Source: Capsicum annuum
Lineage: Eukaryota; Streptophyta; Magnoliopsida; Solanales; Solanaceae
Length of the DNA stretch: 64,000 nucleotides
Reading direction: 5' to 3'
Assembly (NCBI RefSeq): GCF_002878395.1
Contig: NC_061120.1
Span: 114,207,212 to 114,271,211, forward strand
Within the stretch, counting starts at the first letter, position 1, and each line of letters begins with the position of its first letter. Position numbers and translations under genes: made by a program. Positions 45,414 through 57,103 of the stretch are shown piece after piece. The notes under the pieces were generated by a model. It worked only from the letters and a program-made list of their open reading frames with translations. It ran no database searches and was not told the origin of the DNA.

Positions 45414-48005
45414 TGTAATACCCCATACTTCTACCTACCTTGAAATTGTCCCTAAAATGTTAGAAACTTAGTTTGAAATGTGAATCCATTTTTGTACACG
45501 TAGAATTTTTAAGATGTTAAATTTTTATCATAGTGGAAACTGAATTATCTTTCGAATGATACTAATTACATCCAAATCCGGTCTCAGAGTAAAAATTTAT
45601 GGATATTTTACTCAGAGCTGTCAGAATTGCCTAGGTGCGATGGCCAAGTTGACGGACCATTAATCTTGCGATGGACCGTTGTAGCCAAGGCTATAAGTCA
45701 ACCTTTTGGATAAGTTGGGATGGACAGGTTTACTGACCATCGAAGTTACGATGGACCATTGCCTAAGAAATACTATAAGGCAGTGAGTCCCATTTTTTGT
45801 CCACGTATGACGATCGAAACGACGGACCATCGAGCCAGCGATAGACTGTCGCATGAGCTGTCGTAGGTCCCATTAAGAGAATTTTAAGTATTTTTTAAAA
45901 GGTTATTTGGGTCATTTTTTCAACCCTTTTAAACCCCTAATTATATCAGACAAAGGTTCATAAGTTCATTATCCCTTTACAACATCAAATTAGGGTTTTT
46001 CTCTCAAAGATAATCCCACGAACAAGATCCAAATCCTTCTTCAAGAAACTAAGGGATTTATGTTCTTCAAGTCCAAGAACTTCAAGAAACTCACAACCTA
46101 GGTATGTCATGTGTTGATTCATGGGTCCCTTTCACCCATGAAGCTCAAGAATCTCTTTTCAAAATCCAAGACTTGCGTATTTATGAATGTTCATAATTTT
46201 AACTGAATTAAAATTCATGTCCATGATGTTGTGGAGTTTTGATTCATTTTTTAAGTTACATATTCCAATGATTTACCCTAATATATGAATATTTACATAA
46301 CAACCATGATAAACCCCCTTCAATTTACTAGTTGATTAATGTATTCATGATTATTAGATGTGTTAATGATTGTATAATCAAAGCATGCTCCCCATGTGTT
46401 TGATTAAATGCTTATGTGAAATGAAAGTTCCATACTAGTATAACAATAGGGATTCTCATTCATGTATAAGTTTATGCATATAAAGTGTTTTGATAAAATG
46501 TCTTAATCAATGAATTATGGATTTTTGATGTTGTTCATGTATTCAAGAAAGTCATGCTTTGTCAGTTTTTTTCCCACCGAGTCTTGGGGGTACTTGTACC
46601 CGACAATTTAGTTATGTGCCTAGAGCGAGTGTCATGTTTTTATGATATCCTCAGTCAAGCCATGTTCAATAGAATTTAGTTAGTCATGTGACTCAGTAAA
46701 ACTCTGTAATCCCTGAAATCTCATAAATCTTAATGATACTAAAATCTCAGTACTATTTCGTCAGTCAAAGGAACTCAGTTAATTTTGTCCAGTTTAGTTT
46801 AGTAATCCATGTTCAGTATCTACTAAGATGGGAGTAGGGATTAGCACCGAGTTAACCAAAAGATGGGAACACATAATGTCAAATAATGGTGTGACTCTTA
46901 GAAGTTATCCTTGCAGTCCAGAACTATATAGCCAGCATAGGTTGAGACATGAGCACTGTCAGGTGAGGGTTGATGAGGTGGATAAACACTGTCAGTTGAG
47001 GGCGCCACTATTTTTTTTTGGGGATACTATCAGATGAGGGTAACCCACTGTTTATCTTTACTAGTGGTGGGCATTGACACCCTTCCAATTCGGGTTACAG
47101 ATTGGATCCCAACTCAGCTATAATGGCGTATTAGGGGCCTATCGATTAGATGAATACTTCCCACAGTTTTAGTTGTTGAATTAGGACTATCAGATAAAGT
47201 TATTCAGTCTCAGTAATAGAACTCAGATAGTTCTATAGAATTCAGAGATGTTAGATATAGTCAACTCAGAATAGTATGGAACTCAATTAGTTCAATCAGA
47301 ATCTAAATTGTCATATACAGTCACTCAGCATCAGGTAATTTAGATATACAATTACCAGTATCTCATATTATCAGTACTCAGGTTCAGTAATTATGTTGTC
47401 ACAAAATCAGTTACTGTGACTATGTATTCATGCATGCATTCTCAAGTTAATGTTACCTAGTAAGTTAGTATAGTTCATGAACGTGAACCCTTTGTATTCA
47501 GCCTACCTCACATACATACCAGTACATTCAATGTACTAACATATTTGCACTATGGTGTTTTATACCATAGGCTCACAAGCATAAGCTCTAGAGCATCAGT
47601 AATATTTTAGTCTCAGCATTCAAAGCTAGCAGTGAGTCCTCATCCTTTCAGGACATGACCATTTTTTTATTATCTAATTAATTAATTTATTAGTTGGAGT
47701 TATTTGGGGACATGTCCCATTAACTTCTTATTCTGACTCTTCAGTCAATTATAGGCTTTTTAGACTATCATGTTCAGTTAGTTTATTTCAGTTATTTTTC
47801 GTATTTCATACCCCACATACATATTATATTTTTATAAGATATTATGTCTCAGTTTCAAACCTTATGGCCTTTCAGCCTTTATTTTAGTATTTATACAGTA
47901 TATCATACAATATATAGGTACATATATCAGTCATGGATTAGCTTGTGCTCTTTCGGGGTCATGAGCACCGTGTAGTATTCTGTGTACCAGATTCGAGATG
48001 TTATA
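45414..48005 (+). repeat. Element A 3' LTR
   Basis: Uninterrupted 2.59-kb LTR: TGTAATACCCC at the start and ATGTTATA at the end (CA changed to TA). GACGGACCATCG-type cluster at about 45630-45870, TTATTTGGGTCATTTTTT near 45903, TTATATCA near 45941 and donor AG|GTATGT at 46100-46107. CACTGTCAG(TT/GT)GAGGG-like repeats at about 46865-47045. It serves as the reference for the split 5' LTR and shows the empty site of array B. Confidence 0.88.
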
Positions 48006-48010
48006 ATATT
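48006..48010. repeat. Target-site duplication of element A, right copy (ATATT)
   Basis: Identical to 50-54 and directly after the 3' LTR end. Confidence 0.85.
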
Positions 48011-49380
48011 GTGTTTTTTTAATCTCTAAGATGTGGAGTGTGATATTGTAGGAGGATTTATAAGAAAAATATGGTGATATATTGAAGATTTAGAGGTTGA
48101 AAACTCATTGAAAATACACTACAAAAGGCATGGGCAAAAGATAGGATGTTAAACACTTAATTAAAATTTTGAAAGCAAATTCCAATGATTCAATGTGAAC
48201 TTGATGTGTTGCGTCGATATTATGAGTATTGTCAGTCCTGTGATGTGATCCTTGATGTGTCGCATAGCTCTAATTAAACACTACAATTTTAATTTGTGCT
48301 GTCACAGAGTCCTATTTGAAATATAATAAAAGGTGGCTTTGTGAGAATCTTTTTGGGGATCCATGCAAGTTTGTGCAATTTCTTTATCCCACAAGGAGTG
48401 GGATTAGTACTATACACCAGAAACAAGACACATTTTGGGGATTTTTTTTTTGAGTGGACACCTCATAACAATTTTAGTGAAGTGGTTTAACGGTGGTGGA
48501 GAATTTGACGTGGCTACTATAGAAATTAGGTTTTATCATTATTTTTAATTAGCTTTTAAATATCATATCATGTATTCAAATAATTGGATCATGATTGTGA
48601 ATATTATCAGCCAAAAACCCTCTTTTTGGGGTTGAAGTCAAGAATATAATTACTATTGTTTTGGTTTAAATTTGTTTAATTTTGCTTATCATATTTGGTT
48701 GTTTGTTTATTATTAATTTAATTATTTTATGCATTAATCACCCGTAAAATAAATATATCATTGACCCTTTGATATCAGGAGAGGAAATAGGAATATAGAA
48801 CAAAGTAATAAAGAAATTTTGAGTTTTTAATCTTTTATAAAATAAAGAATTTAGTTTAGCATCTAGGATAGGGATGTACTTAGATGCCTTTCTTGATTCA
48901 AACGTAGGATAATATCTTTAATTCAGTTTATTGGATTATTACATCCCCGCTCAACTATGTAGTTCTAATGTACATATTAGGTAAAATATTAGAGGTTTGG
49001 AAACCATGATCATGCAATTAACCCTACCAATAAACAACCAAGATAAGCTAATTTACAAATGAAATTCAATAATATAGTATGCTTGTTCGGAGTGCTTTAA
49101 CCCTGGACTTTTCTCAATTGATTGTTCCAAGTACTTTTACTTACGTATTATTACTTTAGGTTTAATTTATTAAATCTCAAACTCTTTTTGGTTACTCTTG
49201 CACTAAATTAATCTTAAAAGTTACACTAGAATCGAATCATTCTTAAATTAAGTCATTGTAGGATTGATATTCAGCTTTCTTGAAGGCTACTATATTACTT
49301 GATAAGACACGTTCACTTGAGTGTATGCTTGGGTGCGGTCATGTACTATATTAAAATCCTTTTTCTAACTTGTCCTCTAT
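48011..49380. other. AT-rich stretch of unassigned origin
   Basis: No coding signal, LTR ends or RNA gene recognised. It would be pre-insertion DNA for element A. Around 49262-49345 the wording (ATTGATATTCAGCTTTCTTG, ACACGTTCACTTGAGTGTAT) loosely recalls the LTR end/leader of Athila-type gypsy elements, but no TGGCGCC primer site follows. Origin left open. Confidence 0.35.
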
Positions 49381-49393
49381 ATGTTTATAGAAA

Positions 49394-50560
49394 ATAACTC
49401 CCAAGAGAACCGACGAAAGTAGAAACAAAGACCAATAAGTACCACAGCCAGTTCCTGAAGACCCTCTAAATGAGTAGGTCTCTGATGTTGTATTCAGGGC
49501 TACCTTCATGGCATTAACCCAATCTATGAATACTCAGAATAACCATTAGGTTGTTTCCTTCGCAAACTAACTGTGTATATGATGGCAACTAGAATCTAGG
49601 ACTTCACTCGGATGAATTCACCATCATTCTTTGGTTCAAAATTTGAAGAAGATCCACAAGAGTTCCTAGACAATGCTTAGAAAGTAACTGAGATCATGGG
49701 TGTCTTTTTAAGTAAAAGTTCTAATTTGGTCATCTATCAATTTTAAGCATTGGCTCACACCTGGTATAAGTAGTGAAAGGAAGATAGAGGTGAAAATCTA
49801 GGGCCATTGGAGTGGGATTAGTTTGTTACTATATTTCTGTATAAATTTTCCCCACTTGATTTAAGGTTATTAAGTTGTAGGGGTTAATAAATGTAAAGTA
49901 GGACAACATGAGTGTCAATAAGTATTCACTTAAGTGTCCTCAGATGGAAAGTTATGCTCTGGCGATGGTAGAAGATTATATGTCCCAAATAAGTCAGTTT
50001 GTGTCTGGTGTTATTAAGGATCTCGTCAAGGAGTGCAAAATAACCATTTTGGTTAATAAGATGGATATATCCTGATTGAGGGTTCAGGCACAACATATCA
50101 AAAAGGATAATATCAATGAGAAGAAAAAATAAAATATGACGGCTAGAATTGGTAGATTCAATGTCTCCCAGTAGAGGTTGGATGGTGGAAATCTCTCTAG
50201 GTTCCACTAAAAATCTTCAATTCTAGCCCCATCTTTAGCTAGTGCCCCAGTGCCTATATTTAAATAGGATACTCAATACAGAGTGCCATGTTCTGAGTCC
50301 CAGGGTTGTATGAATAGTGCTCATGCCAACTGGATTTGTAAGAGATATGGTAGGAACTACAAGGGGGAATGAATGGCTTATAGTGATGATTGGTTTAAGA
50401 ATGGTAAGTTAGTCCACATATTTATTAAATGAACAATAATTTTGTATATAGGTAAAGATGTTCCTCAGTAGAGTTAGTCTAACTCTTCAGCAGCTCCAAT
50501 AGGTATCTCAACTCAACTGGTGGACAACTTCAGGGTAGGTTTTATGCCTTTCAAACTTAG
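49394..50560 (+). pseudogene. gag, element D
   Basis: The start codon appears as ATA (ATAACTCCCAAGAGAACC), four bases after a splice-acceptor-like TTTATAG. Readable segments: DFTRMNSPSFFGSKFEEDPQ (about 49600-49660), AHTWYK and LGPLEWD. A basic region and a degraded nucleocapsid follow. Stops are dense. No LTR or primer site precedes it, so the element is 5'-truncated or its 5' LTR is beyond recognition. Confidence 0.75.
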
Positions 50561-50589
50561 CATTATCATTAGCGCTCTCCTAATAAGAT

Positions 50590-52400
50590 TACTGGTATGT
50601 TACAAATCTTTCACCTTTATGTTTAGGTATGCTTAGATCCCGGAGCCACACTTTCCTTCATTACTCCCTCTAAAGCGGTAGATTTTGTAGTTAGTTTTGA
50701 AATCCTATAAGAACCCTTCTCATTTTCTACACTTTTCCATAGTTCAATCATATCCAAATGGTTATATAGAAATTTCCTAGTCATATTATCACATAAAGTC
50801 ACCTCAATCGATCTTTTAGAGTTAGGCATGAACAATTTTTAAGTCATTCTTGGAATGGAATAGCTTTGCTCATGCTATGCCCTAGTTTATTGTAGAAATA
50901 AAATGGTCCAATTTTATTTTCCATATTAACAAGTTTTAGAGAGTATGGGTAGTACCTACGTACCTATATGTCGATTTATTTCTTTTCTTAAGGCAGGGAA
51001 AATAATTTTCATATAGTGCATCTATCATCTTGTTTGAGTCATGGATTCAAGGTCAAAAGTCCCAAGTCTTGAGTCAGCTCTCATAGTAAATCAATTTTTA
51101 GATGTTTAAATTCAAGGTCTTCACAGAATTCTTTTCAAGCAGGAAATTGACTTTGAAATAGATTTCATCCAAATACCCAACCTATTTCAATTCAGTCTTA
51201 TAGAATGGCTCCGACCGAGCTTAAGGAATTGAAGGAACAATTAAAAATATCTTAGATAAGAGTTTTATTAGGCCAAGTTTCTTGCCATGGGGTGCTCCAA
51301 TGCTTTTCCTGCACAAAATTATATGATTCTTTTCGAATATACATAGACTGCTACCAATTAAACAAGGTCACAATCAAGAATATGAAAAAAAAATTCTAAG
51401 AGAGATCTCAGATTCGGTTATCATTAACTCGGATTTACAGACCGTGACATTTCAAAGACAATTTTCAGAAATTTGTATGGTTACTTTGAATTTGTTGTTA
51501 TAACTTTTAGACTAATGAATGCTCCTACATCATTTATAGGTTTGATGAAAAAAATGTTCAAGCTATACATGGACAAGTTTACTATAGTGTTTATAGATGA
51601 CATCCTCATTTATTCTTGGAGTTAGGGTAAATACGAAGATTATTTAAGTACTATCTTGCAGACTCGTACAGATGATCACCAATTATTTTCTTATATAAAT
51701 AAGTGTGAATTCTTTGGTCATATAGTCTAAGATGAAGGCATTCCAATCGATCCTCAAAAGACCGAAGTAGAAAGGTACTAGCATAGACCCATCTCTCAAT
51801 CAAATATTAGGAATTTCTTGGGTTTAGTTGGTTACTACCAATGGTTTGTTGAGGATTTTCCTCTATTTCTTATCCCATTTCTAGGCTAACTAAGAAGAAA
51901 TTCAAATTTCAGTGGTCTGATTCTTACAAGAAGAGTTTTTTCAGGATTTGTAGACTCGAATCACCTCCGATCAAGTTTTTACTTAACTAGAGTGTTCATA
52001 TGGTTTTGTGGTATATTATGATGCCTCCAAAATTGGTATTGGTTGTGTTTTGATTCAGTGAGTCAAAGCAAGTATATTTCTCTAAGAAACTCAAGCATCA
52101 TAAGAAGAAAAGCCCGACTTATGATCTTGAGTTGGTAGTAGTCATGTTTACCTTACAGATTTTGCAGTATTATCTTGTAGGGTTCATGTCGATGTGCTAA
52201 CTGATCGCAAGAGTCTTCTGTATACATTCAACTCGAAGGAGCTAAAGCTTCTTAGCAAAAGATCGCTAGAGTTATTAAAAGACTATGATATGAGTATATT
52301 GTATTATAGGAGTAAGGCCAATATTCTGGCTGACGCTTTTAGTAGCTTGTCTATGGGGAGTGTTACTCACATGGAAGATGTTAACAAAGAGTTAGTTTGT
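50590..52400 (+). pseudogene. pol (protease-RT-RNase H), element D
   Basis: Protease: LDPGATLSFITPS intact (about 50632-50670), VILGME at the end. RT: about 51180-51880, with the intact catalytic [11 protein letters not shown] (about 51585-51617) and FLGLVGYYQWFVEDF. RNase H: about 51990-52400, with GFVVYYDASKIGIGCVL, and 52194-52412 with SLELLKDYDMSILYYRSKANILADAF. It is more diverged than A, B and C; frames change several times. Confidence 0.8.
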
Positions 52401-52629
52401 CAGGTTCATTAACTTGTTAGGTTGATAATTTCGTTGGTTAGTTCAACCAAAGGTAGTGTTTAGGTTCAAAATATATTGAAATATCATTGGTAGCAACAGT
52501 GAATGAAAAACCAGATAGAGATCTTAATTTGCAAAATTTAAAAGAGGCATTTTAAAATTAGAAGTTAGAGGTTTTCTCTCAAGGGGAGATAGCGTTCTTT
52601 GCTGCCTGGGAAAATTATGTGTTTTGGAT

Positions 52630-53896
52630 GTTGATAGCTTGATGTAGAAGATATTTGTGGTAGCTCACAATTATCAATATTCTATCCACCCAGGAGATAC
52701 TAAGATTTGTCCTAATTTGTTGGAAGTCTATTGGTCGAATGTCATGAGGAAGGATATCTCAAAATTCATAGTTAAGTATCCAAATTGCAGCAGGTTAACA
52801 TTGAGCACCAGAGGCCTAGTGGGATGCTTTAGGAATTCAATATTCCTACTTGGAAGTGGGAAGTGGTGAATATGGAGCTTTGTTTATGAATTTACCTCAA
52901 ACCCATTGACAGTGTGATTCTATTTCGGTTATCATGGACCGAATGACTTATTTTTTCTAATTTGTTGTCAGTTAACACTTCATATTCAATTAAAGAGTAT
53001 TCTAGACAATATTTTAAGGAGTTCATGATGTTTCTTGTAGTCCCTTAGACCATTGTTTTTTATAGAGATACGCAATTCATCTCTCAATTTTGTAAGACTT
53101 TTTAGAATGGTCTTGCCCAACTTCATCTTTGTAAAACTTTTCACCAACAGATAAATGGTCTAGAAGAGAGAACCATCCAAACCTTAGAGGACATGTTGAG
53201 GGAATGTGTGATTGATTTGAAGAGAATTTGGGATGATCACATACCTTTGATCAATTTTTCTTATAATAACAGCTACCACTCAGTATTAGATGACCACATT
53301 TGAGGCTTTTTATGGTAGGAGGTGTAGATCTTCCATTAGGTTATTAGATCATAGATGTTTTTGAAGATTCTTTAATAGGGCTAGATTCTATATATGAGGC
53401 GATGGAATGAGTTTAGCTGATTATAGACAGGCTTAAAACTGATTACTTTGATAAAAATCAATGTAGATGTGAGGGAGAGGGTGTCTAAGTTTGATATTAG
53501 TGTTTTTTCTACGTGAATATTTTGATTCTTAAAGTGGTGAAGAGATTTGGTAAGAAAGGAAAGCTCAGTCCATGTTATGTTTGTCCTTAAAATATTCTGA
53601 GTCGATATGGTAAGATAGCCTATGAGTTGGATTTTCTTGCAAATTTAGCCTTCGTGCATCCAGTCTTCAATGTCTCCTTGTTGAACAAATATGTTGGTGA
53701 CCCAGCATTAGTAATTCCTTTAGAAAGAGTTGGAGTGGAAAATAGCCTCTCTTATGAAGAGATCCCAGTTGAGATCCTTTATCGTCAGATTCTTAAGTTG
53801 AGGAGAAAAGATTTTACTTTGATGAATGTTCTATTAAGAAATCAGTCAGTTGAGGGAGCTACTTGGGAAGCAGAGGCACACATGTTGACCAAGTAA
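52630..53896 (+). pseudogene. pol (integrase-chromodomain), element D
   Basis: Zinc domain with YSIHPGDTKICPNLLEVYW. Core strongly eroded. The glutamate segment NGLEERTIQTLEDMLRECV keeps the catalytic Glu (about 53155-53210). The C-terminal open frame 53627-53896 reads FVHPVFNVSLLNKYVGDPA, then EEIPVEILYRQILKLRRKDF and GATWEAEAHMLTK, a chromodomain without the ATGTGA stop seen in B and C. Confidence 0.8.
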
Positions 53897-54168
53897 CCTT
53901 CTCATTTATTCTCGAACTTAATTCAAACTTGAGGTAATATTTCCCTTAACTAATTTATTAATTCTTTCATTTATATCTCAGACAATCCAGCTACTTACAT
54001 GCCATAACATGCATTCATGAGTTTCATTCAGGCCATGAATCATTCACAAAAATTGGTATCTACTCATGGTTAAGTTAGTAAGTGTTCAATGCAAGATTTT
54101 AGCTCTTTTGCTAGTACTTCAGCTTAGTTAAATTCTTTCTAGGCAAAATTATCCCAAGGTGGGGATAT
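53897..54168 (+). other. 3' UTR and polypurine tract of element D
   Basis: Ends CCCAAGGTGGGGATAT (tract about 54155-54165), followed by the LTR start TGCAAT, where the MITE interrupts. Confidence 0.65.
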
Positions 54169-54174
54169 TGCAAT
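54167..54174. repeat. MITE target-site duplication, left copy (ATTGCAAT)
   Basis: Pairs with ATTGTAAT at 54672-54679 (one mismatch). The empty site would be ATTGTAATACCC, the usual LTR start of these elements. An 8-bp duplication is typical of hAT transposons. Confidence 0.78.
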
Positions 54175-54671
54175 AGGGAAAAGGCATCATTTCCACCCCA
54201 TACTATACAAGAAAAGTCAAAGTCACACCTAAATTATATAAGTGACCTATTACACACCTTAACTATATAAAAGAGATATTATTACCTCCCTGTGACCCCC
54301 ATTCTAAGGCGCGTGTGTTACATTTAGTTTAGGCGTGTCCAGCCTATTAAATAACAAAAGTAAACGGCTAAAAACATTAATTTAAAAGGCATCGTTTCCA
54401 CCCCAAACTATAGTTGAAAAGTCGAATCCACAACTAAACTATATAAGTGACCTATTACATACCTTAACTAAAACGTGATACTTTTTACTGACTTGGTGTT
54501 GATGTGGCAGCGAGTGTAAAACACTACACCACATGCAAGTGGTGGTAGCCTGGCAGGGTGTAAATAGTTTCACTTTTTTATAGTTTAGGTGTGTAATAGG
54601 TCACTAGTATAGTTTAGGTGTGGCTTCGACTTTTTGGGTATAGTTTGGGGTGGGAAGGATGCCTTTTCCCT
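54175..54671. mobile_element. hAT-like MITE, 497 bp, with a duplicated inner end
   Basis: Terminal inverted repeats AGGGAAAAGGCATC (left) and GATGCCTTTTCCCT (right) extend imperfectly for about 100 bp (CACCCCAAACTATA, GTGACCTATTACACACC). No transposase. A second, direct copy of the left end lies inside at about 54384-54478 (AAAAGGCATCGTTTCCACCC). With the preceding T the ends read TAGGG, common for hAT elements. The superfamily is inferred from duplication length and end sequence. Confidence 0.8.
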
Positions 54672-54673
54672 AT

Positions 54674-55556
54674 TGTAATACCCTATAAGTTTTAACTCTA
54701 GACCTACAAGAAAATAGACCATTGAATTAGCTTTGTAATGCTACTAGTCTTGCATTAATCCGGTAACGTAAAAACATTAAGGAAAATCTTCTAAGGCAGT
54801 ATCAGTCTGCCAGTGGCAACGACCCATTGTCAAACACAATGAGTTATAACATAGACTCATTTTCATGGTAGGAAGTGTCCAAACAATTCCCTTCAGAGTT
54901 AGTGAGTCCAGCACATGACTCATTGTTAGATGAAATGAGTCATTGTGTAGACTCGTTATCTCAATATTAAGGACCCAAGAAATAGCCTTTGGATAATGAC
55001 CCTTAATGATAACTCAGTGTCAAGCCTAATAAGTCATTATGAGAGGAGCCACTGTCAGACCATAAAGAACCCAACAACTTAGGTCCTCAGGTTACGACTA
55101 AGGCCACGACTCATTGTCAGGCCTAATGATTAGTTACCCAAGCCGTGACAACTTTTCCCCATTAATTTTTGCATATTTAAATAGGGCTTTTAGGTTATTT
55201 TCCATTATTTTAATCCCAAATCTACATTGTTTGGGTACTCTAAGACCAATTATTGGTGGTTAATATTACCCTAAAACCTTATAAAATTAGAATCATTCGA
55301 CACTAAGCAAAAAGGGGCGATTTTATCTTACCCAAAGCCAAGATAGGGTTTCTAAATCTCAAGATTAAATATCAAGTATTTCTCCAAGGTTTATATATCT
55401 AGGTATGTGGGATTTCATCAATGGGTTCCTTCTACCCATTGAGTCCTATAGATGAATCCTCAAGTTTAATTCCCCATATAGTTGAGTTCCAGGTCAATTA
55501 AAAGTTTTCCTTAGTTCTTTCTGTTGTTCATGTGTACAAGGAAAAGAATATATATA
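54674..55556 (+). repeat. Element D 3' LTR (truncated)
   Basis: TGTAATACCCTATAAG start, with a cluster of ACTCATTGTCAG/AATGAGTCATTG motifs (about 54815-55135), GGGCTTTTAGGTTATTTTCC near 55184 and TATTTAAATAGG just before it. A donor-like AG|GTATGT lies at 55401-55408. Related to the LTR at 57104. Homology is lost around 55556. Confidence 0.7.
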
Positions 55557-57103
55557 TGACATGAATAAAAAAGAAGTGGAGGGATATATGGTGATACCAT
55601 ATATATATGTGCTAACTTAACAAAATATAGGGCTGACATAAATAGGGTCCCTAATCGTAGTGTCTCACCATAAGATAACTATCCTTAATATAATTTATCC
55701 TAATAGTTAAAGGGATCAGAATAAAAACTCAAACATTTTTACCGGTCAATAAACAGCCTGCCACAAACTAACCATTATAACAACAATGAAGTAATAGGCT
55801 AATCCAAACAAACAATACCTAATTGGGCCTCCATAAGCTCTAAAGGTTCAATCAATACTCAACAATCATAACCTATACTTATACAACCCCCATATGGTCG
55901 CTAAATAGAAGTACCAAACTGTATACTTGTGATAGCATTCATATGAATGAATAGATACAAAGTAAATCCATAATACCATATCTGATCTAAGTGCCATAAC
56001 ATACCAAGTTTATACAACTCCTCCATCTCAACAACTTGAAAAGACAGGACCTACAGGACCTCTCTTCTCTATTACTTTGGCATATGGATGAAGGGGCCTC
56101 TAGAGGATTTGAGAATATCATATATTCTACCTAGTCTTAATTTAGAATTTCCTATAATCGTCATCATCAATATACCCAAGCCAGTATTAGAGAGACATTT
56201 ATATAATAAGTGGATAAACTTTAACCATGACTAAAAGAGTATATGTTGGTAAATCCATTTCTCGAGATCAACTCTAGGACTAAATCAGTATAAAAAGTAA
56301 AGAAAGAGTAGGAATCTCTCTGAACCTAAATAACTAGTAGTGGTGAAAAGATTGGATAAACCATGGACCAAAATCAATCTCAATCTAATTTCTATAACAT
56401 CATCTTTAGTTTTGAAAACTTATAAAATGGTAAAATAGGGTGGCATAATCCCCATTATAAAAGAATCCATTGTGAAAGTGAAAAGTGGGAATACATACTT
56501 TTTTATAAAGTAGTGAAATCATGGTTTTGGCTTGAATCATACCACCAAATGAGCATGAATTTGCCAAAAGTATGTATATCATTACACATATCCGAAAAAT
56601 ACAACACTAGGAGCCTAAGCATCGATATACTAGAATCATGCCCTTTTATAAGGGTAGAATGCTCACCTAGAGTCTAAAAAAAATTTTAATGATGCCCTCA
56701 AACCAAATAATATTTAATCAATATAGTAGTAGTTCTTTGATCCAACCCATTAAGTTAAATAGTAAACATTATACCAAAGGATACTGTTTTCAACTATGGT
56801 TAACTGCTTAGATTCTTAGGTAATAGGATCCTATAGCCACAACATGTATTTTATCAAGGGTTGATTAACTCTTCTATTCCTAAAAAACAAAATTTGGCTA
56901 AGTCATGATTTGTAGTTATGAACATGTCCTATAATACCTACCTAGTATGAAATCTATACTACACACCATATCATAACTAATAGTATATTGAATTCAACCT
57001 CAATGTTAAACCACAATCAAAGATTTACCATAAATTGCTCTTCCTTACTCTAAGATCCCCAAATACTATATCGATAGCAAATATTACTCTACATGTTAAT
57101 AGG
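55557..57103. other. Unassigned insertion between two D-family LTRs
   Basis: No coding signal on either strand. Some wording on this strand (for example ATGAAGGGGCCTCTAGAGGATTTG near 56092) recalls the reverse complement of nightshade gypsy LTRs, so it may be a minus-strand LTR remnant. No clear ends or target duplication found. Confidence 0.3.

Larger units (their letters stand above)
55..48005 (+). mobile_element. Element A: outer Ty3/gypsy chromovirus, interrupted by element B
   Basis: Structure: 5' LTR (55-2582 and 40163-40241), primer-binding site, gag-pol (40467-45024), polypurine tract, 3' LTR (45414-48005), all between perfect ATATT duplications. Without the nested insertion it is about 10.4 kb. 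The pol order PR-RT-RNase H-integrase-chromodomain identifies a chromovirus, with Tekay/Del the best-fitting clade by general similarity. It is non-autonomous now, with many stops and frameshifts. It is the oldest layer here, since B lies in its LTR. Confidence 0.88.

Noticed and set aside
49262..49345. Athila-type LTR end
   Set aside because: Resemblance is only in wording. No TGGCGCC primer site and no matching second LTR.
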